This document shows, piece after piece, positions 24,316 to 33,871 of a DNA stretch of 64,000 nucleotides (position 1 is its first letter; every line of letters begins with the position of its first letter). The position numbers and the translations under genes are program-made. The DNA is from Centroberyx gerrardi (taxonomy: Eukaryota; Chordata; Actinopteri; Beryciformes; Berycidae): assembly GCF_048128805.1 (NCBI RefSeq), contig NC_136002.1, positions 29,575,709 to 29,639,708 on the forward strand. Direction: 5' to 3'. The notes under the pieces were generated by a model. That model saw only the letters and a list, made by a program, of their open reading frames with translations, made no database searches and was not told the DNA's origin.

Positions 24316-27300
24316 AAACCTCATGACTAGCCGCGAGCAAAATAATTTGTCCATTCCAGCAGCACAGCAACAAGTGCACAAAGACACACACATACTTGTT
24401 TGGATTACTATACTTGTGACGACCTTCATTGGCTACATTCATTCCCTAAACTTAACGCTCACCACCACATATCTAATCGTTACCCTAATTTAAGACTATT
24501 CCTAATTCTAAATTTAAACCTAATCCCAAATCCCAAATCTTAAACCTAACCCTTGTATCCTAACCTAAACCTAATTCTAGTCTTAATTTTAAACCCAAGT
24601 CCTTACCCAAAACTAGCCCCTTAAAGAAGTGAAGAACCAACAAAATGTTCTCGCTTTGGTTTTTCCTCATCTTTCCATCTTGTGAAGACATTTGTTCCTC
24701 ATACATATAGAAATACACATTTATGCACATTTATTTATCACATTTATGCATTTTATGATGCAATCCCCTGCACAACACACAGGGAACAACATCGGAGCTG
24801 GGCAGAACAAAAGTTTATATGCAAATACCTGCAGGCTGGTAACAGCTGCAGGTTTGGCTGGTTGGGGAGAGCGGAACAAGGAAACTAGCGAGGGAGATGA
24901 ACGCTGTAATCAAGGTACAATCCCAGTGTCAGCAGCTCTGAAGCTGATCTATGAGATTATTGGCAACACTACATAAACCTGGGTGATGTCATCATATCTG
25001 GATCAGAATGTGTCAGGGTGCTAAGGGAGGAGAGAGAGACGTGAATGGAGAGGTGGAGGCGGAGGAGGAGGTGGTTAGAGAAATAAAGTATCCTCCTTAA
25101 GTATAAGTACTTTGTTAAAGTAAAAGTAAAATTACTGACTTAAAAAATGCCCCCAAAAAAACATAAAAAAGCTACTCAATTACACTATTGAGAGTAAATG
25201 TAATGAGTTTCTCCCACTGTGCCAACATTTATTTTCCTCATCCGAGGGGTGAAAGGAGGAAAAGGGGAGACGGATAAATGGAAAGGGAACTTTTTAGTTT
25301 TTGGATTGGCCTTAGGTCCGGTCTGACTTGGTGACTTCGGATCTTCGGGAGACGATGGATGCAAATATGGGATAAACGCAAGGAGGAGAGGAAGGAAGAG
25401 AAGAGGAGAGAAGTATTGGATGCGAATATGCAAATCTGCGAACCCGGGTGTGAAAGGCGCTGGCTGTCATGTGTGCTGTGATTGAATTATAACTCAAACG
25501 CGGCGATAATGATCCGGGGAAGATAACGAAGTCACAGGAGAATAAATAACACGGGGCGAGTTGTGTAACGGTCTGTTAATGTAGGTCTCCGCTCCGCAAG
25601 GGTTATGAAACAGAATAATGACACAGAATTGCATCTATGTTCTGTGTTACATGCAAAACACATGCGCACGTGTGTGAGGCCGACACACACACACACACAC
25701 ACAGATACAATACCTTCACTGTCATGTAAGCAGTACCATCTATATTGTTTTGTTATCCTCTTTTCTCTTTAATTTTGACTGTTTTTCAAGGAATTTTCTA
25801 GGAAAGTTTCTATTCATACTGGTATGTGATATAGGGCCAATACCGGGCTAAAATGGGATATTGCAGTAAAGAGTTTTGCCCATACCCAGCATGCATTTCA
25901 ATATGATATTACGGCCATGGTAAAAAATCATATTAAAACAGCTTTGGAAACTGTTTTGAACTAGATATCAGAAAGATATTTAGGTCCTGACTTCACAAAA
26001 CGATGCAGGTAGCAGCTACACGTCTCATTTTCGTATTCTTTCATTTTTTTCAACATTGATGAAGGCGGTTTGCTAGGTACTATTCTGTCAGTGTTCAAAA
26101 CATTTATGATATAGCTTTCGAACTAAATAAATAAGGCATTCAAAGACTAAAACAGGACCTCCGCAATGCTGTATGAAGCCAGAAAGAAGCTGAAATTTAA
26201 AACACAGAGGCATATTCCTGGTTTACTTTTGTGTCCTCTTTGGTTCAAGTGGTTATTGTTTTGGAAGTGTGATGAGATTTCAAACCAGTTCTAAGCATTT
26301 GCAAATGAGTCATTTTTCTTCCCCAAATGATCTAGTATTTAAAGTTTAGCACTTGGCATCAGCTGTAAAAACAGCGTGATCTCAGCCTCCCTACCATTTA
26401 TATCCACCGCCATTCTACAGGCAGCCGTCCTGTTTCTCAGCTCACTGAGATGTATTTTCAATCCAAGTGTCATTCAGGGTTCAACCAATATCAATATTTT
26501 TGAATGGAAGTCGCCAATAGTTATAGATATTTTGTACCAATATTCAGAGTCTGACCTTTATCTTTGACCATTTTCAGGCCAAAAATTATAAGCATTCAGT
26601 GTTTCCCACAGAACTGTATTCTTGTCAGGGTGGAAAAGCCTCTGAATCAGCATCATCAAATAAAGGTTTAATAATAATAATAAATCATGGGACACTAAAA
26701 CTCTCCACTGAGACTCAGACTAATGACATTCAGTTAGGGTTAGCAGCGGCTCTTAAAGGCAGGGTGACCCACCTATTCAATGGTAGGGAAACAACTGCTT
26801 TTAAACAAAGAATGAATTAAAAAAAAAAAAAAATTATTAGATTATTATGATGTATGTTCCCAGGTTTTCTCTCCTATGAAGAGGGAACCAATCTAGCGTC
26901 ATTTAATTGCGAGAGGAGTGTCAGTTTCCTCCAGTCCAGACCCACCGTCTTTTCACTCTGACCTGCCACTTTTACCAAATGAATGTGTATCTGTGTGTGT
27001 GTGTGTGTGTGTGTTTGTGTTGAAGTGGACATGGGTGGGTAGGGAGGGGGGTGTGTGTGTGGCATACAGGACCCCCTCTGTTGCCATGGTGAGGTTGCTA
27101 ACAAGAGTGGCTTGTGACTGAGAGAGCACAGCAATCATTCTGCTGCCTGGCTTCAAGCCTGATGCTTCCCCCCCCCCCCCCCCCCCCCTTACTGCTTTTA
27201 TAGTGAATTCCTTTTCTACCGGCTCAGACGCTACATATCATTTCTCCCACAATGCACCATAATGGAGGGCCACCTACATGACCGGCTCCACTCCTGAAGA

Positions 27301-29693
27301 AAAAAAAAAAAACACACAAACAACTGTTCACATCAACGAGACTGAACTCATGGATCAATAAAGTCTGAATATTCGAGAAGATTCAAGAAGATTTGGGAAG
27401 AGAAGAGAAGAGAGAGGAAGAGATGATTTGACAAGAGATTTGAGAAGACTTGAGAAGACATTCAAGAAGAAGCGAAGAAAATAGATGAAAAGAAAATAGA
27501 TGAGAACAGATGTCAAAAGAACAGAAACCGAGCCGAACTTCACAGAGCAGAGCAGAACATCACCTCTGTTGTCCCGTCGCTGACCGTCAACACACACACA
27601 CACACACACCGCTAAAAAAGACTTGCGATGCCAGAGGTGCGAATTCCCCGGACATTCGTTGGAGCGTTATATCTAGGTGTGGCCTGACCCAAACTGTCCA
27701 AACAGACCACATCAGATTCACATCAGAAGATCAGAAATACCTTCTGGATGTTGACGCCTCTAAAAGTGCTTCAGCCCTGGCAAGGATCCCAGGCAATAAA
27801 CATCTAGCTGTGACACCTCACCGTGAGTCATGGGAGCGCGCTCAAAATGGACGGCAGGTCGGTCAGGGAGGGCTGAAAAATGTCTCCTAACCTCCATGTA
27901 TGGAACCTATTCCCGAGGCGGCCATTTTTAACTTATGTCACATTTGAGGTGGGAAACTACCGGGAAGAGGAAGAACAGCCTGGCTATGTCCTACTGTTGT
28001 TTACCAAGATACACGTCATACAAATGTCGGGAATCGGACATTTATCATTTCACAGATTCTGCACTGAAAGATGTGTTAGACATGAATTATCACAGTTTAA
28101 GGTGAGAAATTTGGCTCACGAGAGCTAGCTAGCTAGCGGAATCTAGCCTGGTAAGCTAGCTAGCTTCCCTGCTACATTCAAGCAGTTGTTGACATTGTTC
28201 CTGAGATTGCTAGCTAATTTGATAACTGATAGGTCTGTGTGAAGTCCTCACTTAAGTGTTAAGTAACGCTAGTTTCATATAAAGCCAATCTTCCAGGTAG
28301 AGTTTGTGTGACAAATGTTCAAGATGGCCGCCATGAGAAAAAGGTCAATAACCTGCTGCAAAGAAACCAGCTAATATTGGCTAAAATGCTATGATGCAAC
28401 ACTACAGGCGGCTGTTGTTTGCTACGTGACAGCGTCTGTCCTTGTAAAAATAAAACCCAGACGCACATGGACAGGATAGTGATGAAATACCTTTCACAAA
28501 ATAGGAAGGGAGTACTCTGTGTTTTGTCAGCTGCTGGCGGGCGCTAGAAAAGGAAGCAGCTTTTCTGTGACTCTCCAATCCAACGTAAGGCAGATATTCA
28601 GGCTGTAGGTGGTATAAGCGACATGCCCTTGAGATAAAGGGGGGCATACTGCACCGCTGGTCTCTACATGCTATTAGTGGATGTTTGACACCGTCCAGGC
28701 TCAAATCCTCACAAGCCTGACGATGACTGAGGTAGGATAAAAGCCAGTACAGGTTATTGGATTTCTTTTTGCAACATGCTTCACAAAGTGAGTCACCTCA
28801 CACTCGTGTTTCCCTTGCATAAGAAAGCCAGACACTGCCACAGACACGGAAACGTGGGCAGGGCAAACCGGGCTAGCCTGACACAGCAGATTTTGCAACG
28901 CTATGTTTCCCACTGAGCCGTCACACAGTTTCATTAAAAGGGAAGCTGGACAGAGGGAGGGTGAAGAGATGGAAGGAAGGTGAACGGAGGGATGGGTGGT
29001 GGTTAGACAGAAGGGGGATAGAAGGGAGACGAGGCCTGGTGGAGGGATGGGACGGGTGCCGGCTGGGTGTGGAGAGGGCTGGGTGGCCTTGCATCAGATC
29101 CATTAATTATTGATTGGCTCTCTTAGAGGGGGGGGGGGGGCGGGAGACGAACATGCGCACTGGAAGATGCCAGCCGGTGAGCCGAGCCGGTGGTCTGGGT
29201 GTTTTTTGTTTTGGCAACTCATTGATGGACATTGTGTACTTTGTGTGGGTCTAGGTGTGTGTGTGTATAGGAGTCTAGGTGAGCACTATTCTCTGCAATA
29301 CAACACATACCCATCCTGCATCCAACCCTCCACCCATCCCTCTTTCCTTCCTCCAACCATCCCCCCCCCTGTCCTCCACCTCTTCACCCCCCTCCTCCTT
29401 TCCTCCCATATTCCCCATCCACAGCCCGGCCCGGCCTGTGTGGGTCCATTTGCCAACCCCGTCCCAAATGAACCAGGAGAGATTAGCGCGTCTATGTTTC
29501 CCTTGCTTGATTGCAGCTGCTCTTTGCACATGGCAGACTAAATAATCTGAGCGGCTGGGCAGAGGGGTGAAAGGGTTTTTCCTTTTTCTTCACAATAAAA
29601 TGTCATGATATTCCCCCAATAAACGCCCTGTTTTTATATACTTACATGGTCCGGGTTCCGCTCGTTCCCAGGCAGTGCTGTGCGTAAAGACAT
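1..29693 (-). CDS. mark4: MARK4 kinase gene, 5' part (exons 1-3)
   Basis: This is the 5' portion of a gene for a Ser/Thr kinase of the MARK/Par-1 family. The family is known to phosphorylate microtubule-associated proteins at KXGS motifs and to control polarity and microtubule dynamics. Coding exons seen: 29646-29693, 4029-4226 and 1816-1869, all phase 0, giving residues 1-100. The kinase domain starts near residue 57 ([15 protein letters not shown], with the glycine-rich loop), and the ATP-binding lysine is K86 in VAIK. MARK4 is preferred over MARK1-3 because the N-terminus begins [15 protein letters not shown] and contains [15 protein letters not shown], which from memory is typical of MARK4. 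The next exon (LFREVRIMK in the family) was not found between 1 and 1815, so the gene runs off the left edge. Intron 1 is about 25.4 kb. Confidence 0.92.
24..208. repeat. AC and GT dinucleotide microsatellites
   Basis: An AC array at about 24-78 and a GT array at about 162-208 are separated by roughly 85 bp of unique sequence. They form an inverted pair of complementary simple repeats. Confidence 0.9.
1816..1869 (-). CDS. mark4: mark4 coding exon 3
   Basis: This 18-codon exon reads [18 protein letters not shown] and contains the catalytic ATP-anchoring lysine of the VAIK motif. It is flanked by a CTCCTCTCAG acceptor and a GTGAGTGATG donor, and both ends are phase 0. As I recall, 54 nt is also the length of this exon in other MARK genes. 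A GT repeat lies 20 bp downstream of the donor in intron 3 (1756-1795). Confidence 0.95.
1870..4028. other. mark4 intron 2
   Basis: This is a non-coding intron of about 2.2 kb. It contains the 2650-3134 element with its flanking AC arrays, a poly-C run near 3400-3420, and otherwise unremarkable AT-rich DNA. No further exon signature was seen. Confidence 0.7.
2650..3134. mobile_element. TIR element inserted in an AC microsatellite
   Basis: An 11-bp perfect terminal inverted repeat, AAGGTTATTAT, bounds a 485-bp AT-rich block full of TAGTTTTAGTTT and TTAGTTTTCGTT motifs. AC repeats lie immediately outside on both sides (about 2612-2646 and 3136-3181), as if the element split one AC array. It has no coding capacity and resembles non-autonomous DNA elements frequent in fish genomes. 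Confidence 0.6.
4029..4226 (-). CDS. mark4: mark4 coding exon 2
   Basis: This 66-codon exon encodes residues 17-82. It covers the Ser-rich linker, the MARK4-type [15 protein letters not shown] stretch, [18 protein letters not shown] and the start of the kinase N-lobe, ending in LTGRE. The acceptor is a CAG that follows a pure CT-repeat tract on the coding strand. The donor is GTGAGATG after GAG. Both ends are phase 0. Confidence 0.95.
4229..4274. repeat. GA/CT microsatellite abutting the exon 2 acceptor
   Basis: The array is nearly pure GA on the plus strand. On the mark4 coding strand it is CT and forms the whole polypyrimidine tract, ending CTCCTCAG directly at exon 2. Confidence 0.92.
6190..6275 (+). 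mobile_element. Possible LINE 3' tail
   Basis: The stretch ends in TAAAGCACATTGAATTGAAC, a short A+T-rich repeat tail of the kind left by truncated fish retroposons. Only the tail is present. Family assignment is from memory and weak. Confidence 0.35.
6540..6690. promoter_or_regulatory. CpG-rich patch inside mark4 intron 1
   Basis: There are many CpGs within 150 bp (for example GATACGCGCGGCGAGCGCCG), unlike the AT-rich surroundings. A CRE-like TGACGCATG half-site can be read on the minus strand at its left edge. It could be an internal promoter or enhancer, or simply a GC-rich repeat remnant. Confidence 0.3.
8885..9055 (+). mobile_element. tRNA-derived SINE fragment
   Basis: A box-B-like GGGTTCGACTCC lies near 8914-8925. 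It is followed by a pyrimidine-rich body (CCCCCCTTTTCTCTCTCTCG, CTTTCCTGCCTCTCTA) and an A-rich tail near 9030. The box-A half is degraded. This body is typical of a tRNA-SINE widespread in fishes; a second 3' half of the same type is at 21660-21780. Confidence 0.55.
9465..9579. repeat. AAG/CTT trinucleotide repeat
   Basis: About 115 bp of nearly uninterrupted AAG units on the plus strand, with one short GGA-type interruption near 9480-9490. On the mark4 strand it is TTC and sits in intron 1. The long lysine run in one frame is only a translation of the repeat. Confidence 0.95.
9905..9970. repeat. TC/TCTG microsatellite
   Basis: A TC array changes into TCTG and TGTC units and back to TC. It is a compound simple repeat in mark4 intron 1. 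A poly-C run follows at 10029-10042. Confidence 0.9.
10441..10455 (+). promoter_or_regulatory. Near-match of the ZNF upstream 15-mer (plus orientation)
   Basis: Reads GCTTTTATTTTGAAA, 14 of 15 bases identical to the motif found upstream of the three complete ZNF genes. No gene is recognised next to it. It may be a decayed copy of a dispersed sequence. Confidence 0.35.
10763..10859. repeat. Two direct repeats, period 63 bp
   Basis: A 34-bp block beginning CAACGCAACACGACTGCA occurs at 10763-10796 and again at 10826-10859 with one mismatch. The spacer is also made of CA-, CGCA- and CACGCA-type words. Confidence 0.75.
11143..11718. repeat. Cluster of CA and GT microsatellites
   Basis: Separate arrays lie at about 11143-11175 (CA), 11299-11361 (GT), 11465-11518 (GT), 11656-11690 (GT) and 11696-11716 (GT), joined by poly-C or poly-G runs. 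Between them, 11370-11445 is a retroposon-like tail. Confidence 0.9.
11370..11445 (+). mobile_element. SINE/LINE 3' tail, GTAAGTC family
   Basis: Contains TGTAAGTCATTCTGGATAAG and CAACTAAATGCCTAAAATG. Related tails occur at about 42960-43085 and 62690-62815, and a 5' piece at 14440-14530, so this is one dispersed family with at least three or four copies in the window. Confidence 0.5.
13285..13299 (-). promoter_or_regulatory. Near-match of the ZNF upstream 15-mer (minus orientation)
   Basis: The plus strand reads CTTCAAAATAAGAGC, 14 of 15 bases identical to the ZNF upstream motif. It lies in mark4 intron 1 with no recognised exon nearby. Confidence 0.3.
13548..13912. mobile_element. MITE-like element with AATCG-rich ends
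   Basis: The left end (GAGCTGAACAATTAATCGAA) and the reverse complement of the right end (TTAGGCTAGGGCGATTTT) are loosely inverted, and both ends are followed inward by repeated ATCGCAAT or ATCGAAAT words. No coding capacity. Likely a degenerate non-autonomous DNA transposon. Confidence 0.45.
14712..15051. repeat. GT and CA microsatellite group
   Basis: Arrays: GT at about 14711-14743, CA at about 14844-14866, and CA-rich compound repeats at about 14980-15051 (ACACAC mixed with TCAACACAA units). Confidence 0.85.
16130..16245 (+). mobile_element. Retroposon 3' tail
   Basis: Contains CTCCCTTTGAAAAGAAAATC, AATCTCAATGGGAACTAC and CCCGGTTAAATAAATGTTAC, in the style of truncated fish non-LTR elements. 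A second kind of tail (CTTGGCAAATAAAGTGATTTG) follows at about 16950-16975 after the minisatellite. Confidence 0.4.
16387..16893. repeat. Purine-rich GGAGA minisatellite
   Basis: About 500 bp of GGAGA units punctuated by ACAAGGAGA and GGACAGGA variants, giving higher-order units of roughly 20-70 bp. The plus strand is almost all purine with single cytosines in the ACAAGG and GACAGG words. All six reading frames are open at some point only because the repeat lacks stops. It lies in mark4 intron 1. Confidence 0.95.
17013..17039. repeat. GA microsatellite
   Basis: A short pure GA array, 120 bp beyond the GGAGA minisatellite. Confidence 0.9.
18805..19133. mobile_element. MITE-like ATATCG element
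   Basis: The ends GGGTTGGGTGATAATTCAAT and, reverse-complemented, GTGCCGGGCGATATGG form an imperfect inverted repeat. The 3' half (TTTGCATACGTGAGCCACAT then TTGATATCGATAAAATCCTT) is closely matched at 48040-48135, showing dispersal. Confidence 0.55.
21660..21780 (+). mobile_element. tRNA-SINE 3' half
   Basis: TTGTTGCATGTTATCCACTC, then CTCTCCCCCATTCTCTCCTG and TTCAATAAAGCAAAACATG with an A-rich end. It has the same layout as the fragment at 8885-9055 but lacks the tRNA-related head. Confidence 0.5.
21967..21996. repeat. CA microsatellite
   Basis: A pure CA array in mark4 intron 1. Confidence 0.92.
22770..22988. repeat. Two GT microsatellites
   Basis: GT arrays at about 22770-22807 and 22941-22988 flank a GT/TCTG-rich degenerate stretch. 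They look like one large decayed GT domain. Confidence 0.9.
23625..23820 (-). mobile_element. tRNA-derived SINE, minus orientation
   Basis: GGGGATTCAAGCCTGCGACC at about 23760-23779 is a reverse-oriented box-B region. The adjacent GCTCACGGGCACGTCGGTGG and CTCTCCCTGCCCACAACCTC resemble the body of a common fish SINE. Degenerate but recognisable. Confidence 0.5.
24187..24322. repeat. CA/TC compound repeat with 54-bp tandem duplication
   Basis: The unit CCCACACATACGAGTTACCC plus a TC array plus a CA array occurs at 24203 and again at 24257 (period 54 bp), within a longer CA array. Unequal exchange or slippage is the likely origin. Confidence 0.9.
24385..24645. repeat. Degenerate CCTAAN-rich dispersed element
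   Basis: The left part is TACTTGTGACGACCTTCATT. A core of variant CTAACC, CCTAAA and CCTAAT words follows, ending GAAGAAGTGAAGAACC-like near 24627. A second, shorter copy with the same order is at 35390-35545. Confidence 0.6.
27168..27188. repeat. Poly-C tract
   Basis: An uninterrupted C run of about 20, a homopolymer likely to be error-prone in assembly. Confidence 0.9.
29646..29693 (-). CDS. mark4: mark4 coding exon 1
   Basis: The minus strand reads ATG followed by 15 more codons, [16 protein letters not shown], then a strong donor GTAAGTATA. The start has A at -3, a good Kozak context. The peptide aligns with the known MARK4 N-terminus (M-S-x-R-T...PGN-x-R-N-x-D), and the phase-0 end joins in frame to exon 2, which begins HTSLSAS. 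It is too short for ORF-based detection; it was found by searching for the expected N-terminus. The 5' UTR continues to higher coordinates. Confidence 0.88.
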
Positions 29694-30299
29694 CTTCCCT
29701 GAGTGCGTCTCACCGTCCGGCAGTGACAGGAGAAAAGAGTCGGCTGTGTGTTGTGTTCACTGGGTTTTTAAAAAAAAACAGAAGAAGAAGAAGAAAAAAG
29801 CACTATCCTGGGTAACAGTCACACCAGTCTGTGTGTCAGTGCCGCTCCTCTCTGTCAGGCCTCTTCCAGCCGGTAAAAAAAAAAAAAAAACACACAACCT
29901 TCACTTCTGTCTCATACGATCCTCATTGTCACGGTCCGTGAAGGCAGCACCGATCACCGAGAAAGTGATCCAGACAGAAAATAGATGCGTAAATTTAAAA
30001 AAAACACAAGAGGCTGAGCAAACAAAGCTGGGTTACATCCACTTCATGTCTGTCTGGTGTTGGTACCAGCCCAGCCTCATCTTGGAATAAGACAAAAAAA
30101 CACCCAGACTGAGACTGAACCCCCCAAATAGGTTTTCCCGTTCCCCCTCCCCAGACGCTATCGTACCATTTCGGTGTTTACTGGCTGGATCCTTCCCAAA
30201 ACAACCCCGGTGCGCATGGGTTTACCTCCCGCTACATCGTCATCATTTGGCAAAAAAGGGAAGAAACCGATGAAAACAACCGATGGAAACAACCGATGA

Positions 30300-30760
30300 G
30301 AATAAAAAAAAAAACACACACACACAGCGGTCGGCTCCGTGCGCCTAGGCTGCGACCGTGGGACGCGTTGAGTTGAGAAAATTGTTTTTTTGTTTTTTTG
30401 TTGTTGTTGTTTATTCTCAGAGATGTAAAACCAAGCGCTCCCACGGAGAAACTGTCACCGAAACACGAGCAGGAAGCGACCGAGCCAACATTTCATGACA
30501 AGTGAGGAAACGTTTAGGCCTTGGGAGAGAAATCAATGGCAAACTGCGGATAAAGAAACGGCGGATGTTACGGCGCAGTCAGTCAGTCAGTCAGTCAGTC
30601 TCCGCTCCGGCTCCCCCTCACAGTCCCATCGCTTCTTTCATTGGCTTTTGTGTAAAAAATAGTTGGGAGGAAAAGTCGCCGTCGGTTGAGCAGCGGCCCG
30701 AACATGAAGAAATGTCGGAAACATTGCATTAGTTGGGCTGAGAAAGACGGGATCCCCCCA
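30300..30760 (-). promoter_or_regulatory. CpG-rich putative mark4 promoter region
   Basis: CpG dinucleotides are clearly denser here than in the surrounding DNA. A CCAAT box reads on the minus strand at 30640-30644. A short AGTC tandem array lies at about 30571-30598 and a GA tract at 30789-30830. The region is about 0.6-1.1 kb upstream of the mark4 start codon, so it is the natural promoter and 5' UTR candidate. No TATA box or start site can be fixed. Confidence 0.45.
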
Positions 30761-30789
30761 CCCCCCGAAAAACACTGTGGGCTATGACA

Positions 30790-30822
<33 letters not shown>

Positions 30823-32564
30823 GGGAGGGAAGGACGTCAATGGGAATAATAGGCAGGGCTGCTGCGTCGGTAGCGCGCGCACACGCACACACACACACGC
30901 TGTCGCTCTCTCTCTCTCCCTCTTTCTCTCTTGCTGCCTTCACGTGCTCACCGTAAACTTCACCAATTCGGAAGTGGTAAATGTGACTAACCGGTGCATC
31001 AGCGGTGGAGCCATTCATGAGTAGAAGTGAGAATGGTAAATTCCAATTTACAAATCAAATACATTCAATCACAATGTATGTATCACGATTACATGTTCTG
31101 CGTCAAATACCAGCTGAAAGGTTCCGTTAACATTTTATGACATGCAGTACTGATAATATATAACACACTATGTGTAGTCTCAGATATGAAACAACAACAG
31201 AAAAAACAAAAAACAGGGAATTACACAATTTAATTAAATTACATTTGCTGAAATTCCAATTCTGTTTCCTGTAGCTTTTTTCAATTTCCAAATTGCATTA
31301 AAGTCACAATGAAATGAATAATGACTTTTTCATCCTGTTAGCTAATTCTCCTCATAACATACACCCACTTAACAGTAAGTGCCTACACAATTTTACACAA
31401 TTTATATTTTGATGCATATTTACACAAAGTCCAATAGAACAAAATTGACCCTTTAACAAAGAGACATAGCCTAACTTTTTTGTTAGCTATAGCTTTTTTT
31501 GGTAGCTTTTTTTATTTTTAGAAGCCAAGCAGTGTAGAACTGGAGAAAAGTGTAGAAAGAAAAGGAAAACAATATTTATTTATATTATTTTTTATGTAGA
31601 ATGTCAATCAGTTATTGACATCATAATTCTGATATTTTCTGCTCAGTGATATAATATTCATAAAGCAAGAGTCTTAACATCGACCCCCATTTTTGTAACC
31701 TCACTAAATACATTCAAATTATATTCTAAATTCCTAAAATATGATGAAAAAACCTAAACACACTTGGACCTTTGATTTCTCCTTCAGTTCTTTTCCTTTT
31801 ATTTATTTCTCTTCTTCTCTCTTTGCTTTTTTAAATTAAGTTTTAAGATCATTTCCCCATCTGACGTGTTTGCTCAGTCCATGTCACCGCTCTATTTCAT
31901 GACCCTGTTTGTTTGCCACGATTGTTTTGGAAAAAGAAAACAAACACAAAAAAAAAATCCCAATATTTCCGACAGCACTTGAACGCAGCGTCCCTCACAC
32001 GCCCTTCCCCCATGTTCTTAAAGGCACAATCACCCCATTCATCCAGCAGCAGCAGTTAGTGTGTGTCATTAATGTTACCAGAAGCTTGTGAAGACCTCCT
32101 ACTAGGAAACCATACCTCATCTGTCTGCTGGCTTCAGGATTAGGATTACAGCGTATTACGGACAATTTCACCAAACTCATTCACAACTAACAGGAGTAAT
32201 TAGAAAGTAGGACTGATTACTAGCGTTGGAGGAAGCAAACGGTGCAACATAGTGGTATTTACCCACTGCTGTAGTGCTTGTCAATATTTTTACATTTCAT
32301 AGTTACAGGAAAAACCATATAATGATGATATATTGAATGATAATCTTGTAAATGTACAAAAACATCTTAAAGGAATGGCTGAAAGTCTGACAGGTCATCT
32401 GTTTCATCTACTCTTGTACTTTCATGGATGTTATTTCAGATTTTAGCTGAAGTCATATGGAAAAAAAATCCTAAAATGACAGATATAGAAATGCTTTGTC
32501 ATATCAAAATCAAAATACGATATTTACGGTATTATCAAAACAGTAACATTGGATGGAAACTGGA

Positions 32565-32735
32565 GCACAGGGGTTCGAGCCCCGTGTCGGTAAGAATCCG
32601 CCTTTCTGAAGTGTCCTTGAGCAAAACACTGACTCCCTACCAGCTCCCACCTGACCTCTGACCTCTGACCTCCCTGTGGAGGAGGGGCAAGAGAAAAGAG
32701 AATTTCCCCACAGGATCAATACTGTATCACATTAT
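32565..32735 (+). mobile_element. tRNA-derived SINE fragment
   Basis: GGGGTTCGAGCCCCGTGTCG (box-B-like) is followed by GTGTCCTTGAGCAAAACACT and a body ending TTTCCCCACAGGATCAATAC. The GTCCTTGAGCAA block is shared with the SINE in the LRR gene intron (38440-38460). Confidence 0.6.
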
Positions 32736-33771
32736 TATCAATTGCAATATTATCATATCGTGGCTCAAGTGCGGCTCATGTTGTTGCATGTTGGAGCTTT
32801 CTGGTGTTTCCCACCACTAGTAATGACACAATGACACACGTGATAATACCATCATCATCATCATCAGCATACATATTTTACATATTTTAAATACAAAAAC
32901 GTAACTGTATTCTGTTATTTGACCTAAAAAAAAAAGAATGTATTCTGATTACAAATACTTGCAAAAGCTAAGAGGATTACTACTTTTAAAATGAAAGGCA
33001 GAAACCCAGAAGGCCATTTCAACAGTGGCAGATGTTGTATGTCTTTATAAAATGTTGCACAGAATAAAATCTTTGTTTGTATGCAAACCTGAAATAAATT
33101 TCTTGAACTTTGTAATTTTTCACTTTTTCTTATCTGTGCCTCAGTCATGATAAAGTAATCTTAAAGTAACTGAATGAGAATACTTTACTGGGTTGTTATT
33201 TGGGTTTCTCTTGGATTACATTTCTGATTACAATTTTGATGAGATAAGTAGTAACTGTAATGGAAGTAACCTGTCCAACCCTGTATCTAGCACCAGCTTG
33301 ACTCTTTTGCTTATTTAAAGGATCATCTCATCCTGTTGCAATAACAATAGTTGCAATAGGACACTCACTTGAATTAAACCTCAGAATCTGATTTTGAGTT
33401 TGATATTATTTACCATGGTTTGTAATATTCTGTTATGAGTTGAGCCACAAAGCTGAAGACAAATTCCCATGTTTTGCTTGTACAAATGGACAGTAAAGCT
33501 TTGAATCCTGGTCTCCATGATGCATTACAGCACACTGTAGCCTCGATCAGAGCCAGAGGTCAGCGCGGCCTCATGTCTCTGTCCCCAGACCATGATCAGG
33601 GATGCATGCAACCAAAGCTACCAAAGCAGAACCAAAGCAACCAAAACCTTCAACCCAAACCCTCTGCAGAAGACAGCCTGTTCCCACTTCTGTCTCCTTC
33701 CATCTGAGCTAATCCTCAGCTGGCTCACCTGTCCTCCCCCCCACTGTCCTCTGACTGATCCTGGCCTGTCA

Positions 33772-33871
33772 CCTCCTGCCTCCTGCCTCCTGCCTCCTGC
33801 CTCCTGCTTCCTGCCTCCTGCCTCCTGCCTCCTGCCTCCTGCCTCCCGCCTCCTGCTTCCTGCCTCCTGCC
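33772..33871. repeat. CTCCTGC 7-bp minisatellite
   Basis: About 14 tandem copies of the heptamer CCTCCTG with C-to-T variants (CTTCCTG) and one CCTCCCG. The minus strand is strongly purine-rich. Confidence 0.93.

Larger units (their letters stand above)
21997..29645. other. mark4 intron 1, 5' segment
   Basis: About 7.6 kb up to exon 1 with no other exon recognised. Besides the listed repeats it has CA at 25684-25702, GT at 26995-27014, poly-A at 26818-26833, poly-C at 27168-27188, palindromic GCTA arrays at 28124-28137 and 28153-28166, and poly-G at 29128-29141. Confidence 0.5.
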
